Assembly (NCBI RefSeq): GCF_042453785.1
Contig: NC_091675.1
Location: 4,662,501 to 4,726,500, forward strand
Source of the DNA: Malus domestica
Lineage: Eukaryota > Streptophyta > Magnoliopsida > Rosales > Rosaceae
Length of the DNA stretch: 64,000 nucleotides
Reading direction: 5' to 3'
The notes beneath the pieces were generated by a model. The model was not told the origin of the DNA and did not search any database. It worked only from the letters and a program-made list of their open reading frames with translations. Made by a program: the position numbers and the translations under genes. Shown here piece by piece: positions 23,828 through 39,384 of this stretch (position 1 is the first letter of the stretch; each line of letters starts with the position of its first letter).

Positions 23828-25204
23828 ATTGAAGCTTTTTGGAAATTAAGAAAATCAGTATTGGAATATTAGAATATTTGGTGAATATAAAAATCAAATA
23901 AAATTTTGTTGCCACACAAAATCAACACACCTTATGATGCGCGATTTGATAGATGTGCCCTATGAACTGTTTTATATGGCTTCATTTGTATTTTAAATTG
24001 TATCAACAAGTCTTAGTTTTGTGTATTTAAAGAACATCACCCTTACAAAATGGGCTATAATGTATTAAATAGATGTGTTACTTTCTCGACCGAAAAAGAT
24101 GTTTTATTAATAGTAAAGAAAATTAAGAAGTTGAGAATTCAAGCTAAGTCACATATATATATATAATGGGTCATTAATAATAATTTAGTATTGAAGCTAA
24201 CCATCTAAGAAAGACACCAAAAACTCCCACTTACAGTATGATACTAGTGTTTAGAGTGGTTTAATTGATAAACATTTAGACATGATAATGCAATTTAATT
24301 TCTATCTCATCTTTATAGGCATAATACCGTCAAGATTCCTTGCCCTCAAATCCACTAGTACAATGCTAAGTAATTTGACCAAGTTGGCCATTTATGTTTT
24401 GTTAAAGTTTATTTGGATTGAAGAGCTTTGGGATGTTATTTCGAATGTCCTCACCGTTTCGTCTCAAAAGAAAAAGATAGCGTTTAGGATTGCTACGGAC
24501 CATATCTCAACAAAGAACAACAAAATATTTAGACACAAAATTGATACACTTGAATTAGCATCACCCTTAAAACAAGGAAAAAAAATCATCCAAATTCATC
24601 AATTTAAACCATGGAAATGAGAAATTTCATGTCTCTTATGTGATACTAAAGTCTAGAGTCTTTTGATGACTAAACTGAAATATTTAGACAATATAATGTC
24701 AAAGAAGAGGTTATACCTTTTTACTGCTTGAGCAGTGGCACCCTAACAAATCCAAAGAAGCTATTCCTTCGGGTTCCGCTTCAGCAGAAAAATTAGAGGC
24801 ATGAGAGAAATCCTAGAAAATTCTCACAAAGCTGCCTCTCAAAAGCTTGGCACGGTTTACGGTAGTTTCCAAGAAGTGGAATGCAATACTATATGGCCCT
24901 AAGATCAGAAATTAAGCTGGTTTTTGGATGGTTGCCATATTTTTCACAAAGTCACTGTGAAATTTCATGGCATCCCGCATATCACCTCGCTCGCGCTTGT
25001 GATAACTATTTCCTACAGTTTCGACAACCATATCTCATACATAAATCTTCCAAGGGCTAGCTACCTTACAAGAAGGAATGTGATCAGCTTCAGAATCTTC
25101 ATTAATTCCATGCAACTCAATGACAGAAAGCACAAGCACGAATGCCTTACTGCCAACATTAACAGTGGTTATATTCTTGTGAGGAAAATCGTGCACATAT
25201 AAGA
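23828..25204. other. Intergenic region, possible decayed gene fragment near 24.7-25.2 kb
   Basis: No intact gene. On the minus strand 25070-25195 reads KAFVLVLSVIELHGINEDSE and DHIPSCK, followed by a GTAGCT donor-like site. It looks like a former exon, but I do not recognise the family. The remainder is AT-rich. Confidence 0.35.
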
Positions 25205-25440
25205 AACCAGATATTAAGTCCCCGCCCTCCTCGTCTGCATCCTTACCTAGACCATTGTCTTCAGCAACAATAAAGATTACTATGCAGTTACACATTTTCA
25301 GCTCAATTATCAGAATATTGATTAAGCAAACATTTGAAACTAAATTACACATGATCATTTTTTGAAGACGATAAGAAATCGACTTAGAAAAAAATGACTT
25401 TGACATGCCTGATCTTCCCAAATGTAGGAAATACACAATG
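25205..25440 (-). pseudogene. Fragment of the AKAP17A-like gene (exon 2 end, intron 2, exon 3 start)
   Basis: Minus-strand sequence matches the nearby gene at 30611-32255. 25415-25440 corresponds to the end of exon 2 (TACATTTGGGAAGAT, then CAG and a GCATGTC donor). 25300-25415 is a shortened intron 2, and 25205-25295 corresponds to VAEDNGLGKDADEEGGDLIS of exon 3. Because the intron is included, the copy arose by DNA duplication, not from mRNA. After LISG the similarity stops. Confidence 0.7.
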
Positions 25441-25496
25441 GTTATTTTTTAACAATGTTACAAAAATATGACATCCCAAAATTCAATACAAACATA

Positions 25497-28768
<3,272 letters not shown>

Positions 28769-30610
28769 GTTTGGTTTTGGAAAACCTAAGATTTTCTCGG
28801 ATGTTTAAGATGCAAGTTTGATGATCGAAGTTTGATTGATAGTCTCTGTTTTAATCCTTTTCCTTTTGGAAATGGGATTCCTCGCGCGGGAGAATGTAGC
28901 TAGACCCACCAAGATATTAGTCGCTGTTCTTTTCCATTTCGGTTTGGGATTCTTTTTTTGTTTTAGTACTTCCATCGAACATGTTACGTGCATGCCAACA
29001 GAAACACCCCATCCCACTGTCTCTTTCTCCCTCACCTCCCCACGCCACCCCCTCCGACATCCCCTACTCCATCCATACCGTCACACACTTCACCGGAAAA
29101 AACGATAGAGCAGGTTGAGCTTAATTAACTGGCCTGCTGGAGTTGATGAGACTCCATAGAATCGGAAGTGGGTTGAACCCAACAATTTTATCTTTAATCA
29201 TTAAAAAATAGATAATGCGTTGACCAAATTTTAAACCAAATTTACAAAGTAACGTTAATTAACACTTAACTAATAAGTTTATATCAATAATCACATCTTT
29301 TGGTCTTACAAATTTAATTTAAATAATTTAGTCTACCTAATATTATCTTTAAAAAATATGTATATTGATGGTTTGGGTGTGTTTTGAAAGATTGTAAATT
29401 TTCCCTTTGACACGAATTCTAATTTTTTTTCTTTTTAATTTAAAAGATAAAGTCAGATTTAAAAAAATAATAATATAACTGTTACGGAAAAATATTAAAT
29501 TTGACAAAAACTCAAACTCTATCCATTTAGATTTTGACATAAAACTCAAATTCTATAAATGTTTACATGAGTATTAAAACATATAGACTCCCACCCTCTT
29601 AGTGTGGATAATATCGTTTGTTCAAAAAAAAAAAAAAACTTATGACAAGGCCAAAAATTTAAATATGATACTAATAATATAATAATCAAGAGACGGAAAA
29701 TTTGAGTCTCTCTCTGACAGCGAAACATCTCCAAACCCTAGAAATCACAAATCTCAAGTCTCTTGAGAATTCAAGTGTATTCAATTAAAATTTTTAAGGG
29801 ATTTATAACATTTTAATTATGAAACGACTTTAAAAGTTAAAGAATTCAAGAGAATTAGAGATGTTTAGTACTGCACCATAAGCATTCACAAATCCCACCT
29901 CATCCTTTGAGAATTTGAGAGAACTCAACCAAAAGTTTACATGAAATCTCTAAAAATCAATGCTCCATCAAAATCCATAGATGTATAAGTTTATTAATAC
30001 CCCTCAAAATTCCACTTGAATACACCTCATGGTGTCATGTATGCGGACGAAGTAAATTTCAAAAGATTGCTCTTTTAGACAAATGAAGAATAACAAAATA
30101 TATTTATATTTCAGTTTTTTTTTTAATAATGGGAAGTTAGACATGGAATTTAACTTTTGAGGAAACACTTCAAAAAATAAAAAATAAAAACTGTTTGAAC
30201 TTGCGCAGTAAAACAAGTAGAGCTGCTGCATAATAAGTATAATTCGGTGACAAACGAAGATGAGTGAAGATTAGAAGAAAAAAGCACAAAAATATTGGGG
30301 CCGGTAGTGTTAAAACACCCCCGACGATATATGGAGGAACGAACAAGAATTTGGGGCTGAAAAGTAATTGAGGAATTTGCAATAGGCTAATACATCTTTG
30401 AAAAGTAAGAGTGCTTCAGTCGTTTCTTTCGTAATTATACCAAGTTAACACACTCCCAGCTCCAGCTCCAGAAAAAATATTCAGATTAATTTGCCCTATT
30501 CCTGTATACATACAGAAACGTTTATGTCTTCATTTGGAGGGAACGCGATTAAAAACTTGAAAAAGGAAAAATAAAAATCACCAAATGGTTTTACTTGTTC
30601 ATTAAGGTAC
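28769..30610. other. Intergenic region without supported genes
   Basis: 28769-29100 is the former promoter of the helicase copy. 29215-29355 resembles the MITE family at 22209. The rest is AT-rich. The minus-strand gene's 3' UTR probably occupies the last 200-300 bases. Confidence 0.4.
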
Positions 30611-32255
30611 TTAATTTCTAACCTTAAACCTCTTTCGGGGAGCCTGGTCCGCACTGAATTGAGAAACGCGTTGCTGATGCCGGGGAGCTTCACTTCTCTG
30701 ATTTGTCGTCGTCATTTCTCGTAGCCTACTACTGTTTTGCTCCGGTTGATTTCTTGAGAATCGGAAGAATCCGTCCTTGTCCCATGTAACCTCATAATCA
30801 GCCCTCAATTTAGATCCTTCCTGCTCCATAGAAAGGCACATTAAACAGCTGATCAATAATTCCAAACAAAAAAATCACTAAAGCTTCTTTTAGACTCAGC
30901 TAACTCTATCGTAGCACCAAAATATCTCAATGCTTGAAATCTAGCATTTCGACAAGCTTGATCGACAATACTAGCTATTATAACAACAATATAACGAACA
31001 AAAACCAACTGCGTACCTTCTGCAATGAGCGGCCGCATAACACCTTGAAGGCATTATAGAAGTCCTGGTATGTCTCAAACTGAACCACAATCTTACAGTG
31101 GAGACCAGAAATTAAGTCATCGCCATCCTCATTTGCATCCTTACCTAGACCATCGTCCTCAGCAACATTAAGATTCCTAAAGATTGTAGTTAAAAACAGG
31201 CACCAACATGAATGATGTATGATTAGCTACAGCCGCTCCATTACACCATGGACTCTAATGACAACACACACGAGCTTAAGGCCATTCAAACACATTATAG
31301 TGCTTGGAAAATTGAAGATTTCTATGTAGTTTCACATGTTCAGCTCAGTTCTAACAACTATGTTTAGGCAAACATTTGGAACAAAATTACAATACACGAA
31401 AAGCTAAGCAGTTCAAAAAGTAGATTAGATTAGAACAAATACATCGCAATTTCTAGACGACAACGAGAAATAGAGTTTTAAAACAAAGACATTGACATGC
31501 CTTATCTTCCCAAATGTAGAAAATATGGTATGGGTAACCAGCACTGAAAACTTGGAGGAAGAAACCCGCGGCTCTGCGAACCAGCGTGACGGAACACCCC
31601 TCACTATTATCGTATCCGGCTCTTGCTTCCCCCTCGAAAACCCTGCAACCAAAAATCAATCAAACTTTATCAAACCAAATTCGCAGCCATCAATTCCAAT
31701 AAAAAAATCCAACCCCAATCACTACAAACCCCGATTTCCGAAGGCGTAGAACTCCTCCCAAGCCTTCTTGGTGCCCTCGAAATCATCCGAATCTGGAACA
31801 ACAACATTCAGCTTGTACTTAACCCCTTCGATGTTGAGCTCAATCCCGTCCATTTTCTCAACAATGTACTTTCTCCATTCCAGAAACTTCCTCTCCAACT
31901 CCTTCGCATCCTCTTCTTCTTCCACGTCACTTCGCTTCCCGCCCTTTTTCAGAAACCCTAGGTCGCGAATCACGAGAACGCCGAAAGCCACGGGGTCGTC
32001 GCGCTTCCGCTTCTTGAGGTCCCTGAGCCGCCGGATCTGGAGGTCGTCTTCGGGGACGGTGATGGGGACGGAAAGCGAGTTCTTGAGGAAGTCGATGAGC
32101 GTCCGCTTCATCTTCCACTCGTCGACGGGTTTCGTCACGACTCCGGTCGACGAGTAAACCGTGAGATTGAGCCTCACGCGCGGCACCAGCGAAAGCCCAT
32201 TCTCTATCTCTAGGGTTTCGGTCGGAGGCAGCGAATCCAACGGCTTGGCGCTCAT
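30611..32255 (-). CDS. AKAP17A (XE7)-like RNA-binding/splicing-associated protein
   Basis: Four coding exons on the minus strand: 31730-32255, 31501-31642, 31017-31176 and 30611-30820. They total 1038 bases, or 345 aa plus stop, with consistent phases. Human AKAP17A is an SR-related splicing factor that anchors PKA, and its plant relatives are uncharacterised. Matching features are an N-terminal GLSLVPRVRLNLTVY segment, KKAWEEFYAFGN, then PDTIIVRGVPSRWFA and FSTFGKIRNLNV. The last two belong to an RRM-like fold and parallel the human DTIHLEGLPCKWFA...FGEIRNVDI. The C-terminus is basic (RKRFKVRN). Intron 2 uses a GC donor (AAG|GCATGT at 31500); GT alternatives break the frame. The gene is divergent from the SVIP-like gene with 307 bases between start codons. 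The start ATG at 32255 is the first in a long open exon. Confidence 0.8.
31177..31500 (-). other. GC-AG intron in the AKAP17A-like gene
   Basis: The minus-strand donor is AAGATAAG|GCATGTC and the acceptor ATCTTTAG. Joining gives FGKI-R-NLNVAEDD in frame, and the downstream exon then fits to the stop. The duplicate fragment at 25.4 kb keeps the same GCATGTC. Confidence 0.7.
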
Positions 32256-32562
32256 CGCTGTTTAAACTTAGGGTTTTGCTTCTGCAACAATCAGAGTCTT
32301 AGGGCGAGCAGAACAAGGAGCCACAACCAGTAAAACGCCACGTTTAGTCTCACCATGCGTAACACGACGTCTTGTAAGGCAGACCAAATGACGAGACTGT
32401 CCTCACTTTATGACGTGGCACGCGGCAAATGAACCATACAGGTGGGAAGTATAAGTAAATTTACCACCAAAAGAAAAATGTATCAGAATTTAGAAGTCAA
32501 TCGGAGCAGAAGTCCCAGATTGAGGAGAGAGACGGCGAGAGAGACAGAGAGAGGGGAGAGAG
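32256..32562. promoter_or_regulatory. Divergent promoter between AKAP17A-like and SVIP-like genes
   Basis: 307 bases separate the two ATGs. The interval holds GACGTGGCACGCGGC near 32412 (G-box/ABRE-like core ACGTGGC) and CGCCACGTTT near 32337. Both genes would share it. There is no clear TATA box. Confidence 0.55.
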
Positions 32563-33926
32563 ATGGGGCTGCTGTGTTGTTTCGATGGAGGCAACAGTGC
32601 ACAGAGAAAGGAAGAAGAAAGGGTAGCCTCCGCGGAAGCTCTTGCCAAAGCTGCCGAAGCCGCCCAGAGAAGGTATAATCAGTTTTCTATTCTTCTTTTT
32701 TTTAATTCGATCATTTTTCAATTTGTGAAATCGGAAATTTGAATTCGTTTTTGTGCATCGTCGATTGTATATCAGTTGCAACCAATTTTTATGTAAAGAT
32801 GTGATTTTGGATTGATTTATAATTGTCGTGATAAAGTTCGGATTTTTTTTTTCTTTTAATTTGAAAAGGGATAGCGAATCAGATGTGGGTTAGGCAGTTC
32901 GCCGTTGATTGGCACCCGATTTTAAATTCCGCTCCTCTAAGATTAGAGTAGTTTGGAAATGGGATAGGGATAAAAATAGGATGGCACTGGCAGTGATGAT
33001 CAGAATTCGGAATTCAGAGTTGACCTTGTTAGAGAGGAGAATGCATTACCATAGTTAATTCTTAGGAAAACTAATGAAAAATGCTTGAAAACTTTGAGGT
33101 TTAACGATAAAGGCAAAACTTTGAGGGTTAACGATAAAGGCAAAATAAAGGGCAAAGTGAATAGGACATGATTGATTTTTTAGTGTAAAAATTTGGTATT
33201 TCGTTAAAGTGAACAGTATCGAAAGCTTTTCGTTAAAGTTTTCTTAGTTCTTTGCAACTTACAATGCTATCGGATTGTCTGCTTGCAAAATTTCAATTTT
33301 CTGGTTGTGCAATTTGCTTTGTTTCGATAATAATAATAAAAATAAAAAATGTGCTGGCATTATGCTGTAATTATGAGGACTGGCAATCTTGCAAGCAAAA
33401 CCCAAGTATAGAGTGTGAATGCTGATCATAACACCTGCCAACGGTCGTATTTGCATTTCGTTAGGCAGATATCGCACAGTATTTGCATTTCGTGGTTGCA
33501 TTACTTCCGTGCCCACATGATGGTTTCGTTTCTTTCTTAGCTATTTACGTAAACTTATGTACTGCAACCAAAATTGCAGGCAAGAAGAATTTGAAAAGTC
33601 TGCAGCAGGGAGAGCTGCACGTGCACAGCAACAGCAACAAGCAGCTGCAAAGCAAGCTGCCAGCTCTAACAAAGGCGAACCAGTATTAAAGGTATGAGTC
33701 GTATGACTGACTGAATTTCCAAGTATTCAATAATACCATAGGACTGGCGGAATCTCTGTCGCTTATTTGCTAATTATGCATGATGCTGTGAAAGTACGGG
33801 CTATGAAGGCACTCTACGATGCAGCTTATTCATATGGTGTGCTGGGGTTTTGATTTGCCACCTTGTATAGTTCATATATTTGATTGTTTTTTGTTGATCT
33901 TGTGGATGCAGTGGTCAATGGGTTGA
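32563..33926 (+). CDS. SVIP-like small p97/CDC48-interacting protein, 78 aa
   Basis: Three exons: 32563-32672, 33580-33691 and 33912-33926 (110+112+15 bases; phases agree). The product starts MGLLCC, a classic N-myristoylation and palmitoylation signal, so it should sit on membranes. EALAKAAEAAQRRQEEF (residues 24-40) closely matches the VCP-interacting motif of animal SVIP (AKLAEAAERRQKE). The C-terminal KWSMG parallels SVIP's RWTVS end. Animal SVIP (76-77 aa) binds p97 and restrains ER-associated degradation, and a similar role with plant CDC48 is an inference. A glutamine-rich ARAQQQQQAAAKQ stretch lies in exon 2. Intron 1 carries a MITE. No long ORF marks this gene, so length-based gene finders may miss it. 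Confidence 0.8.
33065..33243. mobile_element. Tourist-like MITE in intron 1 of the SVIP-like gene
   Basis: It begins GGAAAACTAATGAAAA and ends TTTTCGTTAAAGTTTTC (imperfect inverted ends), with a 3-bp duplication TTA on both sides (33062-33064, 33244-33246). A 19-20 bp internal stretch (TTTGAGG...AAGGCAAAA) is tandemly duplicated. A second copy is at 38896-39048. Confidence 0.75.
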
Positions 33927-34576
33927 GGCCTTTTGTCTGTCTCTCCATCAACTCCCAACTGTAAGTCAATGAACGTTCCACCTAGTAAAACACATTAAGT
34001 TCTGCGTAAACTATAATCTTGTGATGGTTTCAACTTTTTGCATATAAGTTCATTTCAATTCCAATAGACGGATTATCTGTATGTGTTGTAGCGTATTGGT
34101 TGAGATGAAATCTCATATAGTTCCACAAGTTTTTGTTTTCGTTTTTCTCGCATTTAATCTTCACTGTCTGCAGTGTTTATACAGATACAATATGTTTCGT
34201 GGATTGCCAATTCCTCTTGTGCCGAGAACAATACTCCAGATCTCCGAAGAAAGTTGCTGTTATCGGTCGTCATTCATTTCGTCATTATTTTTGCATATGG
34301 AATGTCAAGAAAATAATAACAGTTGCAAAATTCGTGCTTTTGTGCGTATCTTAATAATTCAATCCGGGCCGTTCATTTTTTGGTGCTACAAATTTATATT
34401 TTGATATTTCAGTTTTTGTTCATGGTTTGCCCCCATCAAGTGGCTAATACAGATTGGATTTTAACTAATAGTGAATAGATATGTACATTCCAATCATAAG
34501 AATCTGATACCAAGCAATGGTCAGTGGAACAAGTAATCACCTCTAATCTTACGAATAATTAGGAATCCACTAACTA
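33927..34576. other. Convergent 3' region between SVIP-like and NPGR1
   Basis: Contains the 3' UTRs of both genes; no further gene seen. Confidence 0.5.
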
Positions 34577-37252
34577 TTACAGAAAGCTTCGAACTGGAGC
34601 TGAAAGCTGAAGCTCGTGCGCAGCTTGAAAAAAGTCTGCTGCTTCTTGTAACAATCCTTCCTTCTTTGAAATCAATCCGAGGTTCAACCACGCCTCGTGG
34701 TTTGTCGGTTCTAATCGCAGCGCGTTCATTAGAAAGCTTCTTGCTATAGGGAGTGACTGGCTACCGAGTTTCATCAACACTTCTGCAGTCGAAACGATGC
34801 TTGGAACATAATCTGGCTCTATCGACAATGAGACCGAGAAGGAAATCAGGGCTTCCTTGTATTGCGATTGAGCTTCAAATAACTTACCTGCCGACAAATT
34901 GGACAAAAACATGAACATATTTTGCATCTTAATGCTCTAGGAAAACATTTCACGAGGGGAAAAATCGTACCTGTCGTATGCCAACTATGGGGTGAATAGA
35001 ATTCAATCAACTTGGCTTTGTTGGCGCATATTTCTGCATCAGTCCACAAACCAAGTTTTGTATAAACGGTTGCCAAGTCCCGCCAGGCTTCCTTTTCCAA
35101 ATTTCTTTCCACAAATGCCTGCAGAGCAAAGAAGAGCAAGATGTTTACAGAGAAGCAAAAGCATACCGACTTTCAACTATGTATATTGCAAAGGGTTTAG
35201 AATTAAAGAATACAAACCTCAGAATCAAAGGGTTTCTCTTGCTCGGAGTTTTTCGCTTTTTGATCCCTTTGTGCTTGGACAACAGTTAGCAACATTCTGT
35301 AGGTTTCTATTGCTTGCTTAGGATGTTCCTGAGCAACTTGAAGCACAGCTTTCAGTCTGAGCAGTTCTAACTGATCCACTCTTCCGGCTTCGTCCAAAGC
35401 AAAATCAACTATTGTTTCAGCATCCTTGAACTGCTGCTCTGCGGAAACTATAAGCGCCAATAGCTTCCAACCTTGTCCTGAGCTGCCAGCCACCATATCT
35501 GAGTACTTCATTGCGTTACTGAAAGCTGCATCCAGATTTCTTTGCACTGCATTTTCGAGGCCCAGACTAAACACCACCTCGGGATCCTCCTTCCCGTTAA
35601 GAGCAGCAAGGTTTAGAGAGTTCAAGGATTCACTTTGAAAAGACACTCTTTCAGAATCCGACAGAGAAGCTCTTGCTGCACCGCCATAGCAAACACCAAG
35701 ATATTTATGGCATTGACCCATGAAATGCTCGCATTGATGATTCACCAAGTCAATAGCTTTATGCGAAAATTCTATCCCTTCGCGAGCATGAATTGGATCT
35801 TGTGAGCACAATTTTGCTCCCAACAGAAAAGAAGGGAAGTGAGGCTTGTTCTTTGCTTCCAAACAGCCTGCAACCTTTTTCAAAAGGTTCAAGGCTACTT
35901 CATTTTTTCCACAGGCACTATAACAAAGAGCAAGAAAGTACCATCTCTCCGCTCGTCTATATAATCCCGGAAGAGCCTGCTCCACATGATCTGCTAATAA
36001 TTCATACAATCCGGTAAGAGAAAGAGCATAAGTCAGATGATCCATGATTTCTGGATCCCACTTTATCTCTCGCAAAGCCACCTTTTTCATAAGAATTACC
36101 AACAACAGAATTGCTTCTTCTGTATTATTTTTAGGCATAGTTATGCCCCATATTTGTGAATGAGGGGGAAGGTTTGCTTCAACACCGCCGTAGAGTAATG
36201 TGCAAGCTAAGCTTTTCTGAATAGCAGCTAACCTCTCCGGATCCAAATTCCATGGCTTGATTAGAGCCCGGCGATATGCAGTAATAGCCTCATCAAGATA
36301 GCCTGCCTTTGTCCATAAATTGGGGAGCAGCTCGAGCGCTTTGTGAAACATGTCTGGCAATTTGCAGTCCTCGCCAATGTCTTGAAGCATTCCATTAGGT
36401 AAAGCTGATTCAACCGTATCAAGAATAACTTTGCACTCCTTTGCAGCATCTGATGAATAAGAAGAAAGCACAAAAACATGCAAACTAATCAATACTAATC
36501 AAAATCTCATCATAATAATCTGATTGCAATCTAATTTACTGGGAAGTTCTTGCTCGATGCAATATATACCAATCTCGATCCAATGCTGAATTATACTACA
36601 ACACGAAAGCGTAAGCAAATACCTATATATCTTCCAAGTTCTCCCAATGATATTGCCTTGAGTAATATTGCTTCAATAAGTAGGCTCACAGAGTGCATTG
36701 ACATTACACTGGGAAGAACCACAGTATCTCCTTTCGTGCGCGGCTTTCTTTGCCTAGTTCTCTCCACGATAGCCTTGGCCATCCGCGGGGTTAAATTTCT
36801 AATTTCAATACCTTGAAACACCTGAAGTGCAGCATCAAAATTCCCCCTTTGGAATTCAAGCCTCCCCAACAAAGCTCTAGCTTCCTAAAAGCCCATAAGA
36901 AAAGGATATTAAACATTAGTAAAAGTAGAGCAAGGAAACCAATTAATCATCAATCGACAATCTTAGGGCCCGTTTGATAACCATTTCGGTGTTTAGCTTT
37001 CGGGTTTTAGTTTTTAGTATTCTTAACATGAACTTCAATTAATGAAACACACACACTAACCTCATAATTCAAAGATAGAGCTTCTTTAAGAGTGGATTCA
37101 GCTTCATCCACTTGAATGTCTTCAAATTTGGACTCCCAGTCGCCGGTCCTAGACGAAAGGCAACTCGCCGAGAAGTCCCTCGTGGCAAGGGACTCCGGGG
37201 ACTGCGGCGGCTCCTCGAATTTGAATTGCTCTCCTGAACAAGCACACAACAT
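34577..37252 (-). CDS. NPGR1: NPGR1, TPR calmodulin-binding protein
   Basis: Five coding exons on the minus strand: 37061-37252, 36623-36884, 35218-36449, 34971-35118 and 34577-34887. They total 2145 bases, or 714 aa, with all phases consistent. The N-terminus MLCACSGEQFKFEEPPQSPE and SSRTGDWESKFED are hallmarks of NO POLLEN GERMINATION RELATED 1. ALSLNYEEARALLGRLEFQR begins the tetratricopeptide array, which continues through the protein (for example NLWTKAGYLDEAITAYRRAL, WRDLATVYTKLGLWTDAEIC, EAWLNLGLISKKEGLLQEAA). NPG-family proteins bind calmodulin and work with pectate-lyase-like and phosphoinositide pathways; NPG1 itself is required for pollen germination. Length is normal for the family. 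A (TC)n tract lies about 505 bases upstream of the ATG. Confidence 0.9.
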
Positions 37253-37755
37253 CTTCTCCACAAATCTTGGACCCCTGTGATTCGATTCACACACAATCTT
37301 GGGGCAAAAAAATTCACTTCTATGTGATTTGTTTCAATTGTGCACACACCTGGAAATAGTAAAACATCAAAACATGTCAACATGTCACCGTCATTGAAGA
37401 AACAAAAACAAGTGCAAGCAACAAAATTATGAGTCGTACGGATTTTGCTATGAAAAAATGGTCGGAAACAGAAAGCAACAACGTAGATCCCCACAGCAGC
37501 ATAGGCAATACCGAACAAGAAACAACATTTGCAAACAAAACCCAGCAAATCCGAGTTTTTTAATATTAAAAATAAAAACCAATAAAAATACTGGAAATTA
37601 AAGGGCATAGATTTGGAGGCAAAGACCGAGTCTTTGAAAAGAACATTGAGGAAGTTGAAAAGGGCGAGACAAACGATGAGGGACAGGGTTTTTTGAAATT
37701 ACCCCAGAAAGAAAATCACAACGTGATTTGTAGCAGTCGTGGAAGATGTGAAAGC

Positions 37756-37756
<1 letters not shown>

Positions 37757-37801
<45 letters not shown>
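37757..37801. repeat. (TC)n microsatellite upstream of NPGR1
   Basis: About 22 CT units, probably in the 5' UTR or proximal promoter of NPGR1. On the transcribed strand it reads as (GA)n, a common plant core-promoter feature. Confidence 0.9.
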
Positions 37802-37802
<1 letters not shown>

Positions 37803-39384
37803 ACGCTCTCTCTAGTCTGATTTTTAAGGGTTTTTTTTCTTTCAGAAATTCGGAATCTTTTTGTATTTTTCAGGTTCAAAGGAACCCAATGAAAATGGTG
37901 TGACGATGGAGGGAAAAACAAATATTACGAGGTGGGATGAGTAGATGGTCAGATTTTTTTCATGGTTGGGTTGTCTTTTTCTATCTGCTGACTTTGTTTA
38001 GTCCAGAAAGGATAATAAAATTTTGCCTGCCTAGGCAAAAGTTGTTGCAGGCTTGTAGGCCTCACACATTAGCATTTGCAATCTAAAAATGTTCATGGTA
38101 AACTACATGATTAGCTAATCTAGTTATGTTCTTGCATCAGTGTGGTTATGCAAATGAGATTCGTTGATTAAAAATTAATTATCGTTATATCATTGATAAT
38201 GTGTTGATATTAACGGACATCCTTTCTTAAAAAAATTGAGTTTTGATGTGTTATTCATATCATAAAAGCTAACATAATGTACTAACATGTTAACAATTTG
38301 CGTGCATTATGTAATCAGAGAGAGGTTTTGTTGCTTGGATTACTATTGAATCTAAATGGGAGGGAAATCTTGTTGAATGAATTAAATCCAAAATTCCACA
38401 GCATGTTGAATTCAAGGTATATAGCTGGGGGTAGCTGCCCCCTTGAAGGAGAAGAGCATGTGCTGTGAATGTAGGTTGCTGACTTGGCTGCCTGGTTGGC
38501 CTTTTTATTCAGGGAAATTTTTAGTTGTGACGGGAACACGGATTGTACACCACGTGTTTTTATGCAAGTAATGGAAAATTTTAATTTTTAGGTCATTAAC
38601 ATTTTAACACACATAACCCACAATTTCTATAGAAACACGTGGCATACTACCTAATGTGACGGTCACATTGAAAAATCTTTCATTTATTTGTTTAGTTCAA
38701 CTAACATGAATCATTGTGAATCATGATACCATGCCCAAAGGCAACGAGGGGATGAGTACAAACTACTCACTCCAACGCCATTGCCATCATTTGTGTTTTA
38801 GCATTAGATAGATCTCTTTACCCTTTTTACTTACTTGATTTACTTTTAGGGTTGTTAAAATTTGCTTTGTAATGTGTAGTTTGGTTATTTTTTAAGGAAA
38901 ATTAATAAAAAATGTTTGAAAATTTTGAGTTTTAACGATAAAGACAAAATAAAGGGTAAAATGAATAGTACCATGATTGACTTTTCAGTGTAAAAATATG
39001 ATTTTTCGTTAAAGTGAACAGTATCATGAGTTTTTCGTTAAAGTTTTCTATTTTTTATCAGAATAATGTTATTCAGACTTTTTTAAAAACAAGTTTAAAT
39101 ATAAGTAATATCTGTTTATCCGCATGTACTATAATGAGCATAAAATACAATGTAAATTTTAATACAAATACTACAAGGGTCAGCAAATTTCACTTGAATT
39201 TTTTTTTAAAGAGTGTGATTTGAAGTCTAATAATCACGTGTATGAATTAAGGTATTATTTGTGCGTGGATTAATTATTATTATTATTATTTTAAATAAAA
39301 AATTTGACAACTAGTGATAAGTTACGGTTATTCACTTATTTGTTGTCTGAAAAAACTATTTATAATTTCATCATATTCATAATC
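37802..39384. other. Intergenic region upstream of NPGR1
   Basis: Holds the NPGR1 promoter and a second Tourist-like MITE; no gene seen. Confidence 0.45.
38896..39048. mobile_element. Tourist-like MITE, second copy
   Basis: Same family as 33065-33243 (GGAAAATTAATAAAAAATG ... TTTTCGTTAAAGTTTTC). Target duplication weak (TAA / TAT). Confidence 0.65.

Noticed and set aside
31722-32157. Plus-strand ORF opposite AKAP17A-like exon 1
   Set aside because: It is a serine/arginine-rich shadow of the real minus-strand exon.
37069-37608. 179-codon minus-strand ORF overlapping NPGR1 exon 1
   Set aside because: It is in a different frame from the conserved NPGR1 exon and is low-quality sequence.
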